Of a DNA stretch of 64,000 bases, positions 40,973-49,989 are shown piece by piece (positions within the stretch are counted from its first letter, which is position 1; every line of letters begins with the position of its first letter). The position numbers and the translations under genes are program-made. The stretch is from Bacteroides reticulotermitis JCM 10512. Its GTDB lineage: Bacteria; Bacteroidota; Bacteroidia; Bacteroidales; Bacteroidaceae. The notes below the pieces were generated by a model that did no database searches, was not told the DNA's origin, and saw only the letters and a program-made list of their open reading frames with translations. Location of the stretch: assembly GCF_000517545.1 (NCBI RefSeq), contig NZ_BAIV01000001.1, positions 124,001 through 188,000 of the forward strand. Direction: 5' to 3'.

Positions 40973-41158
40973 TTTTATTGTATTTCCGCGTGGTATGGAT
41001 TCGTATGCGATTTGAGTTCTATAGGATTCTTGCGTTTTATACCTATTGCATATGCTTCCGAATAATAATACTAGTAGTATTGGTTGTGAGAAATGCAAAA
41101 TAACTCATAATTGTATGGAATTTATAAGAGGAAAACAGAAAAAGTCATGAAAAATTCT

Positions 41159-41166
41159 TATTTTTG
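41159..41166 (+). promoter_or_regulatory. Candidate -7 element for rnf operon
   Basis: TATTTTTG matches TAnnTTTG, 29 bases before the first ATG of the operon at 41196. Confidence 0.5.
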
Positions 41167-41195
41167 TCTGAAGACTTTAACATGAGGATTACAAA

Positions 41196-41627
41196 ATGGC
41201 TAATACAATAAAACATTTAGGCGTTGTGGATAATATCGAAGGGGTTCATATAAAGGTGAAAATACTTCAAGCCACAGCTTGTGCAACTTGTTCAGCTAAA
41301 GGTTTTTGTACTTCAACAGGTGGTAAGGAGAAGTTTGTCGATGTCATCGATAAAGATGCCTCTTCTTATCAAGTTGGAGAACAAGTGATGATTGAGGGAG
41401 AAACTTTTATGGGGATGGTGGCACTACTACTAGCTTTTGTGCTGCCTTTCGTTCTTTTAATTGCTACCTTATTTATATTCATGATATGGATGGGGAATGA
41501 ACTTTATGCAGGCGTGTTTTCATTGGGAATTCTTATTCCTTACTATTATCTTCTTTGGCTCCAAAGAGATCGCTTGAAATACAGATTAGCCTTTACTATC
41601 ACACCAATTAAGCAATTAACGATATGA
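41196..41627 (+). CDS. rseC: RseC/SoxR-reducing-system-like protein, first gene of rnf operon
   Basis: A 143-residue protein with an N-terminal cysteine cluster (CATCSAKGFC) followed by two membrane helices (about residues 72-98 and 102-122), the RseC pattern. In Bacteroidales it commonly heads the rnf operon. It may support assembly or reduction of the Rnf complex. Its stop overlaps the rnfB start by 4 bases. Confidence 0.88.
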   Translation: MANTIKHLGVVDNIEGVHIKVKILQATACATCSAKGFCTSTGGKEKFVDVIDKDASSYQVGEQVMIEGETFMGMVALLLAFVLPFVLLIATLFIFMIWMGNELYAGVFSLGILIPYYYLLWLQRDRLKYRLAFTITPIKQLTI

Positions 41628-42466
41628 ATATGATTCTGCTTGCAGTCATTTCATTGGGGGCCATAGCGCTTGTCTCGGCTGTTATATTATATGCTGCTTC
41701 CAAGAAGTTTGCGGTATATGAAGATCCGCGTATTGCTCAGATAGCCGAAGTATTGCCTCAGGCTAATTGCGGTGGATGCGGTTATCCGGGTTGTACAGGA
41801 TTTGCGGATGCTTGTGTTAAAGGGGAATCGTTGGAAGGAAAGTATTGTCCGGTAGGAGGACAAACATTGATGCTTCAGATTGCAGACATTTTAGGTCTGA
41901 CAGCAGAAGTATCGGACCCAACGGTTGCTGTTGTGCGATGTAATGGAACTTGCGTTAACCGTCCTCGCTTAAATCACTATGATGGCGTGAAGAGTTGCGC
42001 TATTGCTGCTTCACTTTATGGAGGCGAAACCGGATGTAGCTATGGTTGTCTGGGATGTGGTGATTGTGTTGTAGCCTGTCTCTTTGATGCTATTCATTTG
42101 AACTCGGAAACCGGTTTGCCAGAAGTGGAAGAGGCTAGATGTACTTCTTGTGGAGCGTGTGTCAAAGCTTGTCCGAAGTCGATCATTGAACTACGTCCTG
42201 TAGGTAAGAAGTCACGTCGGATATATGTTTCCTGCGTGAATCAAGATAAAGGAGCTGTAGCTCGTAAAGCATGTTCAGTGAGTTGTATTGGCTGTGGGAA
42301 ATGTGTGAAAGCTTGTGAGTTTGAAGCCATAACCTTGGAGAATAATTTAGCTTATATTGATCCGAATCTATGCAAGTTATGTAGAAAATGTGTGGAAGTA
42401 TGCCCTCAAAATACAATTATAGAAGTAAACTTTCCGGTTCGAAAACAGAAGGTGGCGGAGGTATAA
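41624..42466 (+). CDS. rnfB: Rnf complex iron-sulfur subunit RnfB
   Basis: RnfB feeds electrons from reduced ferredoxin into the Na+/H+-pumping Rnf complex. The 280-residue protein has an N-terminal membrane helix and the cluster motif CGGCGYPGCTGF...CPVGG. At least four ferredoxin-type CxxCxxCxxxC motifs follow (CLGCGDCVVAC, CTSCGACVKACP, CIGCGKCVKAC, CKLCRKCVEVCP). It sits within a seven-gene operon with overlaps or short gaps. Confidence 0.95.
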   Translation: MNMILLAVISLGAIALVSAVILYAASKKFAVYEDPRIAQIAEVLPQANCGGCGYPGCTGFADACVKGESLEGKYCPVGGQTLMLQIADILGLTAEVSDPTVAVVRCNGTCVNRPRLNHYDGVKSCAIAASLYGGETGCSYGCLGCGDCVVACLFDAIHLNSETGLPEVEEARCTSCGACVKACPKSIIELRPVGKKSRRIYVSCVNQDKGAVARKACSVSCIGCGKCVKACEFEAITLENNLAYIDPNLCKLCRKCVEVCPQNTIIEVNFPVRKQKVAEV

Positions 42467-42518
42467 GCTGAAGCTTTTATATTAGAACACAAGTAATAGA
42501 ATAAATTATAGAATTTAT

Positions 42519-43855
42519 ATGTTAAAGACCTTTTCAATTGGTGGTATTCACCCACATGAAGATAAGTTGTCGGCACATCAGCTATAATTGAAGCAGAAAC
42601 ACCTAGACAAGCTGTGATTATGTTGAGTCAGCATATTGGTGCTCCTGCCAAACCAATTGTGGCAAAAGGTGATGTCGTAAAGGTGGGTACGAGAATAGCT
42701 GATCCCGTTGGCTTTGTCTCGGCAGCAATTCACGCTTCGGTTAGCGGGAAAGTAGCGAAGATTGATGCGGTTGTTGACGCTAGTGGTTATGCAAAGCCTG
42801 CAATATTCATTGATGTTGAAGGCGATGAATGGGACGAAAAAATAGATCGTAGTGTAGAATTAGTAAAAGATTGCAGTTTATCTTCAGATGAAATAAGAAA
42901 GAAAATAGCCGAGGCAGGTGTTGTCGGTTTGGGTGGTGCGTGCTTCCCCACGCACATAAAACTAACCCCTCCCACCTCCTTTAAGGTGGAATGTCTTATC
43001 ATAAATGCTGTTGAATGCGAACCTTATTTGACAGCTGACCATCAACTGATGTTGGAACATGCTGAAGAAATTCTAGTAGGAGTTTCTATTTTGATGAAAG
43101 CTGTTAAGGTAAATAAAGCATTCATTGGAATTGAGGCTAATAAACCTGACGCTATTAAGGTTATGACAAAAGAAGCCAGCCGGTATGCAGGCATTGAAGT
43201 GGTTGCTTTAAAAGTGAAATATCCACAAGGAAGTGAGAAGCAGTTGATCAATGCTATTACAAAGCGTCAAGTAGCCAGTGGGTCTTTGCCTGTTTCTGTT
43301 GGAACTGTTGTGCAAAATGTAGCGACAGTCTTTGCGGTGTATCAGGCTGTGCAGAAAAATAAGCCTTTATTCGAACGGGTTGTTACTGTGACCGGAAAAT
43401 CATTAGAGAAGCCTGCTAATTTTTTAGCTCGTGTCGGTACACCCATAAGCCAATTAGTTAAAGCTTGCGGTGGATTGCCTGAAGATTCCGGCAAAGTGAT
43501 AAGCGGCGGCCCGATGATGGGAAAGGCGTTGGCTCATGTTGATGTACCGGTAACCAAAGGGAGCTCCGGGGTGTTGCTTATGAACCGGAAGGATGCGAGA
43601 CGCGGTGAAGTACGGACTTGTATTCGTTGTGCCAAGTGTGTGACTGTTTGTCCGATGGGCTTAGAACCTTATCTTCTTTCTGCCTTGTCCGAAAATGGAG
43701 ATTTTGAAAGAATGGAAAAGGAAGAGATAATGGACTGTATTGAGTGTGGATCTTGTCAGTTCACTTGTCCGACTAATCGTCCGCTGTTGGATTACTGCCG
43801 TTTGGGTAAGCGCGAGGTAGGCATTAGAATTCGTGTTCGCCAAGCTAAATCATAA
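42519..43855 (+). CDS. rnfC: Rnf complex subunit RnfC, one frameshift
   Basis: RnfC is the peripheral NADH/FMN- and Fe-S-binding subunit. The start MLKTFSIGGIHPHEDKLSAH at 42519 is typical. The frame breaks near 42579: one extra C (catccagct) gives HPAIIEAETPRQAVIMLSQHIGAPAKP. The core has GLGGACFPTHIKL, and two 4Fe-4S motifs close the protein (CIRCAKCVTVCP, CIECGSCQFTCP). Corrected length is about 446 residues. The stop overlaps the rnfD start (TAATG). Confidence 0.93.
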
Positions 43856-44874
43856 TGAGTATGGAAAATAAATTAATCATATCTTTGTCGCCTCATATCC
43901 ATAGCGGAGACAGCGTGCAAAAAAACATGTATGGTGTGCTTATTGCACTTATACCTGCCTTTCTAATGTCATTGGCTGCCTTTGGTATAGGTGCTCTCAT
44001 TGTAACAGCTACTTCCGTTGCTGCTTGTGTCTTTTTCGAGTGGGCGATCGGGCGATTTCTGATGAAGAAACCGGTAACCACGATTTTCGATGGATCTGCT
44101 ATCATTACCGGGGTATTGCTCGCTTTTAATTTACCTTCCAATTTACCTGTCTGGATTATTATCTTAGGTGCCTTGTTTGCTATTGGTGTGGCAAAAATGT
44201 CCTTTGGTGGTTTAGGCTGTAATCCATTTAATCCGGCCTTGGCGGGACGCGTTTTTCTATTACTTTCTTTTCCGGTACAGATGACTAGTTGGCCGCAAGC
44301 CGGTCAGTTAATGTCTTATATCGATGCGCAAACCGGAGCAACTCCTTTAGCTGTAATGAAAGAGGCTATTAAGACCGCCAATCCTTCGGTGCTTACCGAA
44401 TTGCCCGACAGTTTTAGTTTGCTTTTTGGCTTTTCGAACTCTTCCGCATTGGGAGTGGGGAGTTTGGGTGAGATCAGTGCATTGGCTTTGTTGCTGGGAC
44501 TTGCCTATATGCTGTGGAAGAAAATAATTACTTGGCATATACCTATTTCTATTTTAGTTACCGTTTTTGTTTTTTCCGGTATTATGCATTTAACGAATCC
44601 GGCTCTGTATGTATCTCCAATTGTACAATTGCTTACCGGAGGCGTGATGTTAGGTGCTATTTTTATGGCAACTGATTATGTGACCTCCCCCATGACGAGG
44701 AAGGGGATGCTTATTTATGGTGTCTGTATCGGAATGCTTACGGTTGTCATCCGTTTATTCGGAAATTATCCCGAAGGAGTATCGTTCGCTATTCTGATAA
44801 TGAATGCCTTTACGCCGCTTATCAACACCTATTGTAAACCAAAACGCTTTGGGGAGGTGGCAAAGAAAAAATGA
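43855..44874 (+). CDS. rnfD: Rnf complex membrane subunit RnfD
   Basis: A 339-residue integral membrane protein with about ten helices, carrying a covalently bound FMN in the family. The expected flavinylation region is TDYVTSPMTRKGM. GGLGCNPFNPALAGRVFLL is another conserved segment. The start overlaps rnfC by one base and the end overlaps rnfG by four. Confidence 0.95.
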   Translation: MSMENKLIISLSPHIHSGDSVQKNMYGVLIALIPAFLMSLAAFGIGALIVTATSVAACVFFEWAIGRFLMKKPVTTIFDGSAIITGVLLAFNLPSNLPVWIIILGALFAIGVAKMSFGGLGCNPFNPALAGRVFLLLSFPVQMTSWPQAGQLMSYIDAQTGATPLAVMKEAIKTANPSVLTELPDSFSLLFGFSNSSALGVGSLGEISALALLLGLAYMLWKKIITWHIPISILVTVFVFSGIMHLTNPALYVSPIVQLLTGGVMLGAIFMATDYVTSPMTRKGMLIYGVCIGMLTVVIRLFGNYPEGVSFAILIMNAFTPLINTYCKPKRFGEVAKKK

Positions 44875-45575
44875 AAAAGCTCGAATCGTCTTTAAAAAAT
44901 ATGCTATTGGTGCTTACAGGTGTGACCGTGCTCTCTGTTGCTTTATTGGCTTATGTAAATAAATTGACTCAAGAACCCATTGCCGAAGCTAATGCGAAGA
45001 TATTAAATGAAGCGCTGAAAAAGGTTCTTCCGGAGTTTACAAACAATCCGGTAGCCGAAAGCGATACTTTATTCAGCGAGAAGGATGGAAAGAAAAGCGT
45101 AGATTTTATCATATATCAGGCAAAAAAGGGAGATAAGCAAGTCGGAGCGGCTGTAGAGGCTAAATCTATGGGCTTTGGAGGAGAAATGATTGTCCTTGTC
45201 GGCTTTGATGTTGCGGGGGTTATCTATAACTACGCCTTATTATCTCATGTGGAAACGCCGGGGCTGGGCTCAAAAGCTGATAAGTGGTTCGGAGCCTATG
45301 ATCCGATTAAGGGAGAGAAAGCTGTTGCACATAAAGAAGATACTAAATCAATCTTGGGGATGAATCCGGGTGAAACTCCTTTGAAGGTAAATAAAGATGG
45401 TGGGCAGGTGGATGCAATTACTGCTTCTACAATTACGTCTCGCTCTTTTTTAAATGCGGTAAATGCAGCATATAAGGCTTATAAGTCTGATAAGAAAGAA
45501 GAGGGAGGTGAAGTAAATACTGTAACTGGAGCCTCAATTAAAGTAGAACTTACTGATTCTGTCAGTGCTAAATAA
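44871..45575 (+). CDS. rnfG: Rnf complex FMN-binding subunit RnfG
   Basis: A 234-residue protein with one N-terminal membrane helix and an FMN-binding domain (KSMGFGGEMIVLVGFD, ETPGLGSKAD). The covalent-FMN motif, usually S(G/A)AT, reads DAITASTITS here, so the Thr is kept but the Gly is replaced. A lysine-rich tail after about residue 205 contains a second similar phrase, TVTGASIK, which is unusual. It lies in the middle of the rnf operon. Confidence 0.94.
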   Translation: MKKLESSLKNMLLVLTGVTVLSVALLAYVNKLTQEPIAEANAKILNEALKKVLPEFTNNPVAESDTLFSEKDGKKSVDFIIYQAKKGDKQVGAAVEAKSMGFGGEMIVLVGFDVAGVIYNYALLSHVETPGLGSKADKWFGAYDPIKGEKAVAHKEDTKSILGMNPGETPLKVNKDGGQVDAITASTITSRSFLNAVNAAYKAYKSDKKEEGGEVNTVTGASIKVELTDSVSAK

Positions 45576-45591
45576 GAAAAAGGAGAAGGCT

Positions 45592-46178
45592 ATGAATAAC
45601 TTTAAAGTTTGATGAATGGGATTGTCAAAGAGAATCCAATATTCGTGCTCCTGCTGGGAATGTGTCCGACACTGGGAACGACTTCATCCGCCCTTAATGG
45701 GATGGGGATGGGATTGGCAACCATGTTTGTGCTGATTTGTTCCAATGTGGTGATCTCACTGGTTAAGAATCTGATTCCCGATATGGTGCGCATCCCTTCT
45801 TTTATCGTTATAATTGCGTCGTTTGTGACCTTGTTGCAGATGGTTATGCAAGCTTATGTGCCTGAATTGTATGCAACACTGGGACTTTTTATTCCTTTAA
45901 TTGTTGTGAATTGTATTGTACTGGGGCGTGCTGAAGCTTTTGCTGCCAAAAATAATGCCTTAGCTTCGATGTTTGATGGTTTAGGAATGGGACTTGGATT
46001 TACGATTGCTCTTACTTTACTGGGAGCCGTTCGTGAGTTTTTGGGTACCGGGAGAATATTTGACTATACGATCTTACCGGAAGAATATGGTATGTTGATC
46101 TTTGTTTTGGCTCCGGGAGCCTTTATTGCTTTGGGATACCTGATCGCTTTAATAAATAGCTTGAAGAAAGCCGAATAA
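45592..46178 (+). CDS. rnfE: Rnf complex membrane subunit RnfE, one frameshift
   Basis: The start is the ATG at 45592 (MNNFKV). The frame breaks at 45608-45610, where four Ts instead of three give VLMNGIVKENPIFVLLLGMCPTL, the standard RnfE opening. Corrected length is 196 residues with six membrane helices. With RnfA it forms the ion-translocating core of the complex. Confidence 0.93.
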
Positions 46179-46199
46179 TCAACTGTAAATTAAAAGAAT

Positions 46200-46772
46200 A
46201 TGGAATACATATTGATCTTCATATCAGCAATATTTGTAAATAATATAGTACTTTCACAGTTTCTGGGTATATGTCCATTCCTGGGCGTTTCTAAAAAAAT
46301 AGAAACAGCCATCGGCATGAGTGCGGCAGTAGCTTTTGTACTCACTATAGCTACGATTGTGACCTTTTTAATTCAGAAATATGTGCTTGATGCGTTTGGT
46401 TTGGGTTATTTACAGACCATTACATTTATTTTGGTTATCGCAGCTTTAGTACAGATGGTCGAAATAATACTTAAAAAGGTTTCCCCCGCTTTGTATCAGG
46501 CATTGGGGGTATTCTTGCCTCTTATTACCACAAATTGTTGCATCCTGGGTGTAGCTATTTTGGTTATTCAAAAGGAGTTCGATTTATTGACCGGTGTGGT
46601 CTATGCTTTTTCTACAGCACTGGGATTTGGACTTGCGCTTGTGCTTTTTGCCGGACTTCGCGAACAGATGAGTTTGGTCAAAGTACCTAAAGGCATGGAG
46701 GGGACTCCAATTGCTTTAATTACTGCAGGCTTACTGGCTATGGCATTTATGGGCTTTTCTGGCGTTGTCTAA
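46200..46772 (+). CDS. rnfA: Rnf complex membrane subunit RnfA
   Basis: A 190-residue protein with six helices, homologous to RnfE (LSQFLGICPFLGVSKKI, LITTNCCILGVA). It closes the operon; the next gene, galE, has its own promoter-like site. The complete set B, C, D, G, E, A indicates a working ferredoxin:NAD+ oxidoreductase that builds an ion gradient during anaerobic growth. Confidence 0.95.
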   Translation: MEYILIFISAIFVNNIVLSQFLGICPFLGVSKKIETAIGMSAAVAFVLTIATIVTFLIQKYVLDAFGLGYLQTITFILVIAALVQMVEIILKKVSPALYQALGVFLPLITTNCCILGVAILVIQKEFDLLTGVVYAFSTALGFGLALVLFAGLREQMSLVKVPKGMEGTPIALITAGLLAMAFMGFSGVV

Positions 46773-46902
46773 AAGCAAAGTTCTCCTTAATTATAAGGTA
46801 AAGGATGATGGCTTACAGAAATACAATAAGTGAATGCTCTCACCCTGGCTTTTTTGTCTCTTTTCTTGTAAAATTAAATGTTGCAAAAAAACAACTTAAA
46901 TC

Positions 46903-46933
46903 ATTGAGTTCTCATTTTATTTCTATAATTTTG
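46903..46933 (+). promoter_or_regulatory. Candidate promoter for galE
   Basis: ATTG (46903-46906), 19 bases, then TAATTTTG (46926-46933). The ATG is at 46981. Confidence 0.55.
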
Positions 46934-46980
46934 CCAGATCAAAGCAGATTAAAAGCCGAAAAACTAATATACTTATAAAT

Positions 46981-48015
46981 ATGAAAGAAAAAATCTTAGT
47001 AACGGGTGGAACCGGATATATTGGTTCTCATACCGTAGTAGAGTTACAAAATAATGGCTACGAAGTAATTATCATCGATAATCTATCTAATTCAAGTGCT
47101 GATGTAGTCGACAATATTGAAAAGGTATCAGGTATTCGTCCCGCCTTTGAGAAATTGGATTGCCTTGATTACGAAGGACTCGATGCCGTATTTACTAAAT
47201 ACAAAGGAATTAAAGCGATTATTCATTTTGCAGCCAGCAAAGCTGTTGGTGAATCTGTCCAGAAACCTTTGCTCTATTATCGTAATAATCTGGTTTCTTT
47301 AATTAATTTGCTAGAGTTAATGCCTAAACATGAAATCGGAGGTATTGTATTCTCTTCGTCTTGCACTGTTTATGGTCAACCCGATGAGCTTCCGGTTACA
47401 GAGAATGCTCCGATAAAAACAGCTGAATCTCCTTATGGTAATACCAAACAGATTAACGAGGAGATTATTCATGATACTGTAGCTTCAGGCTCGCCCATAG
47501 CGGCTATCTTATTGCGCTACTTTAATCCAATTGGTGCGCATCCAAGTACATTGCTAGGAGAGTTACCGAATGGTGTTCCTCAAAACCTGATTCCATATCT
47601 TACGCAGACAGCCATTGGAATTCGCGAGAAGTTGAGCGTTTTCGGTGATGATTATGATACACCTGATGGATCATGTATTCGTGATTTTATCAATGTAGTC
47701 GACTTGGCTAAGGCTCATGTTGTAGCTATCAATCGTATCTTAAATAAAAAGCAGAAAGAGAAAGTTGAAGTGTTCAATATTGGTACAGGATGCGGCTTAT
47801 CAGTGTTGGAATTGATAAACGCGTTTGAGAAAGCAACTGGTGTGAAATTGAATTACCAGATTGTAGCTCGTCGCTCCGGTGATATTGAAAAAGTATGGGC
47901 GAATCCAGAGTTCGCAAATAATGAATTGGGCTGGAAAGCAGAGACTTCAATTGAAGAGACTTTGCGTTCAGCTTGGAATTGGCAATTGAAACTTCGCGAA
48001 AGAGGTATTCAATAA
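46981..48015 (+). CDS. galE: UDP-glucose 4-epimerase
   Basis: A 344-residue extended SDR enzyme that interconverts UDP-glucose and UDP-galactose, supplying galactose for surface glycans and the Leloir pathway. The NAD-binding GGTGYIGSHT is at residues 8-17. The catalytic Ser region is FSSSCTVYG and the YxxxK motif is SPYGNTK. RYFNPIGAHPS is also typical. It is monocistronic by context. Confidence 0.96.
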   Translation: MKEKILVTGGTGYIGSHTVVELQNNGYEVIIIDNLSNSSADVVDNIEKVSGIRPAFEKLDCLDYEGLDAVFTKYKGIKAIIHFAASKAVGESVQKPLLYYRNNLVSLINLLELMPKHEIGGIVFSSSCTVYGQPDELPVTENAPIKTAESPYGNTKQINEEIIHDTVASGSPIAAILLRYFNPIGAHPSTLLGELPNGVPQNLIPYLTQTAIGIREKLSVFGDDYDTPDGSCIRDFINVVDLAKAHVVAINRILNKKQKEKVEVFNIGTGCGLSVLELINAFEKATGVKLNYQIVARRSGDIEKVWANPEFANNELGWKAETSIEETLRSAWNWQLKLRERGIQ

Positions 48016-48138
48016 GCCTATAATCTTTTTAATAGTTTTTTCATTAAACTCTTGTACAATATATGCATATGTGAATATACTTATATTGTAATTATCCTTT
48101 AAAGATATAAGCAAGAGTTCTCTTTTTAAAAGTTTTGT

Positions 48139-48176
48139 ATACTCGGTGTTACGATGTGGGTCGTTTCACCGAGTAT
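48139..48176 (+). terminator. Hairpin downstream of galE
   Basis: ATACTCGGTG (48139-48148) pairs perfectly with CACCGAGTAT (48167-48176) over an 18-base loop. TATTATG follows, so the T tail is weak. The remaining 48016-48318 gap holds only this and the promoter-like site at 48248. Confidence 0.55.
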
Positions 48177-48247
48177 TATTATGAATATACGCGGCTGATT
48201 ATGCTTCCAAACATAATTCGAATTGTATATTTTTTAGATATTTTTAT

Positions 48248-48255
48248 TACCTTTG
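48248..48255 (+). promoter_or_regulatory. Candidate -7 element for gene at 48319
   Basis: TACCTTTG matches TAnnTTTG. ATTG at 48222-48225 lies 22 bases upstream. Confidence 0.45.
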
Positions 48256-48318
48256 CGAACGAATGGGAATCAAAGTATGCCAAGTGTGTGTATATGTAAA
48301 AGTTAAAATAGGGGAAAT

Positions 48319-48987
48319 ATGGAAGACAAAGTTGGGGTATCATTGATAATGAAAACTGTTCTGAAGCGTGGTCATTCTGACAAGAAGGGAAAATTAGAAA
48401 TGCGATTTGATAATGCCAATGAGCGTATGAGTCAGATCTTGGAATTACAACAGAAGTTAGGTATTACAAGTAAAACCGTTTTAAATCGCTTTATGAAGTT
48501 AAATCAACGGATTGGAGAAACACAAGTTTGTTCGATGGAGGATTTAGAGTGGTTGGAGCAAGAGTTAATCTCTTCCTCTCAAAAGCTTACTGACTACATA
48601 AAACGTAGGAATATCGAACAATCGAATGAGTTTCAGCAGGTCGGAACCTTGGAAGCTTATTCGATGGCAGAAGAAACCTTGGGGAGGCCTGAAGGAGAAT
48701 CACTGAAAGATAGGGTGGACAATATTATGCGAAACGATGCTTGGTTACAAGCGTATGGGTTGCTTCATAGACGAATAGAAGCTATGTTCGCTTTTTTAGA
48801 GGTAAACACGTTGCTCGGTGATGAATTACAAGCCTTGTCGGGACGCTGGAAGGAATTGAGAACCATGCTTAATACACGCGTGCTGAGTGATTGTGAATCT
48901 TTATTCCAGATTTTGATAGAGGAGATGAATCACGTCTACCGTCCCGGAGAAAATTTATTGGCATTACTCGATAGACAAGAATTATAG
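48319..48987 (+). CDS. Hypothetical helical protein
   Basis: A 222-residue protein without signal peptide or membrane segment. Its composition is strongly helical, with heptad-like stretches ([59 protein letters not shown]). I do not recognise a family. A promoter-like site precedes it, supporting a real gene. Its stop codon overlaps the end of the convergent ispE gene by six bases. An alternative start is Met at 48349. Confidence 0.65.
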   Translation: MEDKVGVSLIMKTVLKRGHSDKKGKLEMRFDNANERMSQILELQQKLGITSKTVLNRFMKLNQRIGETQVCSMEDLEWLEQELISSSQKLTDYIKRRNIEQSNEFQQVGTLEAYSMAEETLGRPEGESLKDRVDNIMRNDAWLQAYGLLHRRIEAMFAFLEVNTLLGDELQALSGRWKELRTMLNTRVLSDCESLFQILIEEMNHVYRPGENLLALLDRQEL

Positions 48988-49805
48988 CTTTCCGTCAAAG
49001 ACGAAAGAATCTGAACCAAAGTCACTAGTTGGCAAAGTAGTCCCGGGAGCGAAAAGTCCATATACGGAAGAACCCGAACCGCTCATAGAAGCATAGATCG
49101 CCCCTTGTTTGTATAGTGTTTCTTTTATCTCTCCGATCTCCGGATGTAAGGGAAATACGCTTTCCTCAAAGTCATTGCTTAGCATTTTTTTCCAGGTACT
49201 TACGGGAAGGTTGATAACCTCTTCTAAGGCATGTTGAGGAGTTCGTGGGCAGATATGTGCGAACGCGTCTCGGGTAGAAACGAAAATATTCGGCTTGACA
49301 ACTCTAATCACATAGCCTTGGAGCGAAAGGTTTATTGGAGAAAACTGATTGCCTATGCCTTTGGCAAGAGTTGGAGCGTTTTTTATAAAAAAAGCGCAAT
49401 CAGCTCCTAATTCGCTGGCATATGTTTCTAGCTGATTCTCTGATAAATCTAGTTGAAAGTGTTTGTTGAGCAGTTTAAGCATGAAAGCCGCATCCGATGA
49501 GCCACCTCCATTCCTGCGCCGGAAGGGATATGTTTGTATAGATGAATCTCAATAGGAGGAAGATGAAATAGTTTATCTAACAGTAGATAGGCTTTAACTG
49601 CCAGATTTTCTCCGGCAGTACCATTTATCTGTATGCCGTATTGATATAACAAAAATTTAGAGTCAGCATTGGGAAGTGTTCTGATTTCAAGAGCATCTTC
49701 CAGCGGAACGGGATAAAAAACAGTCTCTAGATTGTGGTATCCGTCCGGTCGCTTGCCGGTTATGTATAGTCCCAAATTGATTTTGGCATTTGGAAAAGTA
49801 ATCAT
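48982..49805 (-). CDS. ispE: 4-diphosphocytidyl-2-C-methyl-D-erythritol kinase, one frameshift
   Basis: IspE is the GHMP-family kinase of the MEP isoprenoid pathway. The opening [28 protein letters not shown] is diagnostic. The ATP-binding glycine-rich loop is where the frame breaks: at 49508-49509 three Cs on the plus strand instead of two restore [18 protein letters not shown]. The C-terminal motif [15 protein letters not shown] is intact. Corrected length is about 274 residues. This essential gene would be dead if the break were real, so an indel error is likely. Confidence 0.93.
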
Positions 49806-49909
49806 CTTTTGTTTACGATTTATAAGTTGCTAATTTAGAAAAACTATTTATCCGCGACAAAGTTAGCAAAATCTTCATTTTTCTTTATTTAATCCTCATT
49901 ATAATATTC

Positions 49910-49917
49910 TATCTTTG
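49910..49917 (+). promoter_or_regulatory. Candidate -7 element for dnaB
   Basis: TATCTTTG matches TAnnTTTG, 72 bases before the ATG at 49990. Confidence 0.45.
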
Positions 49918-49989
49918 TCATCCCTTTCATGTACGATTGAATTTGTTGAAGAGATAAAGGGAGAATATTAAATAGTTAATAAATTAAGA

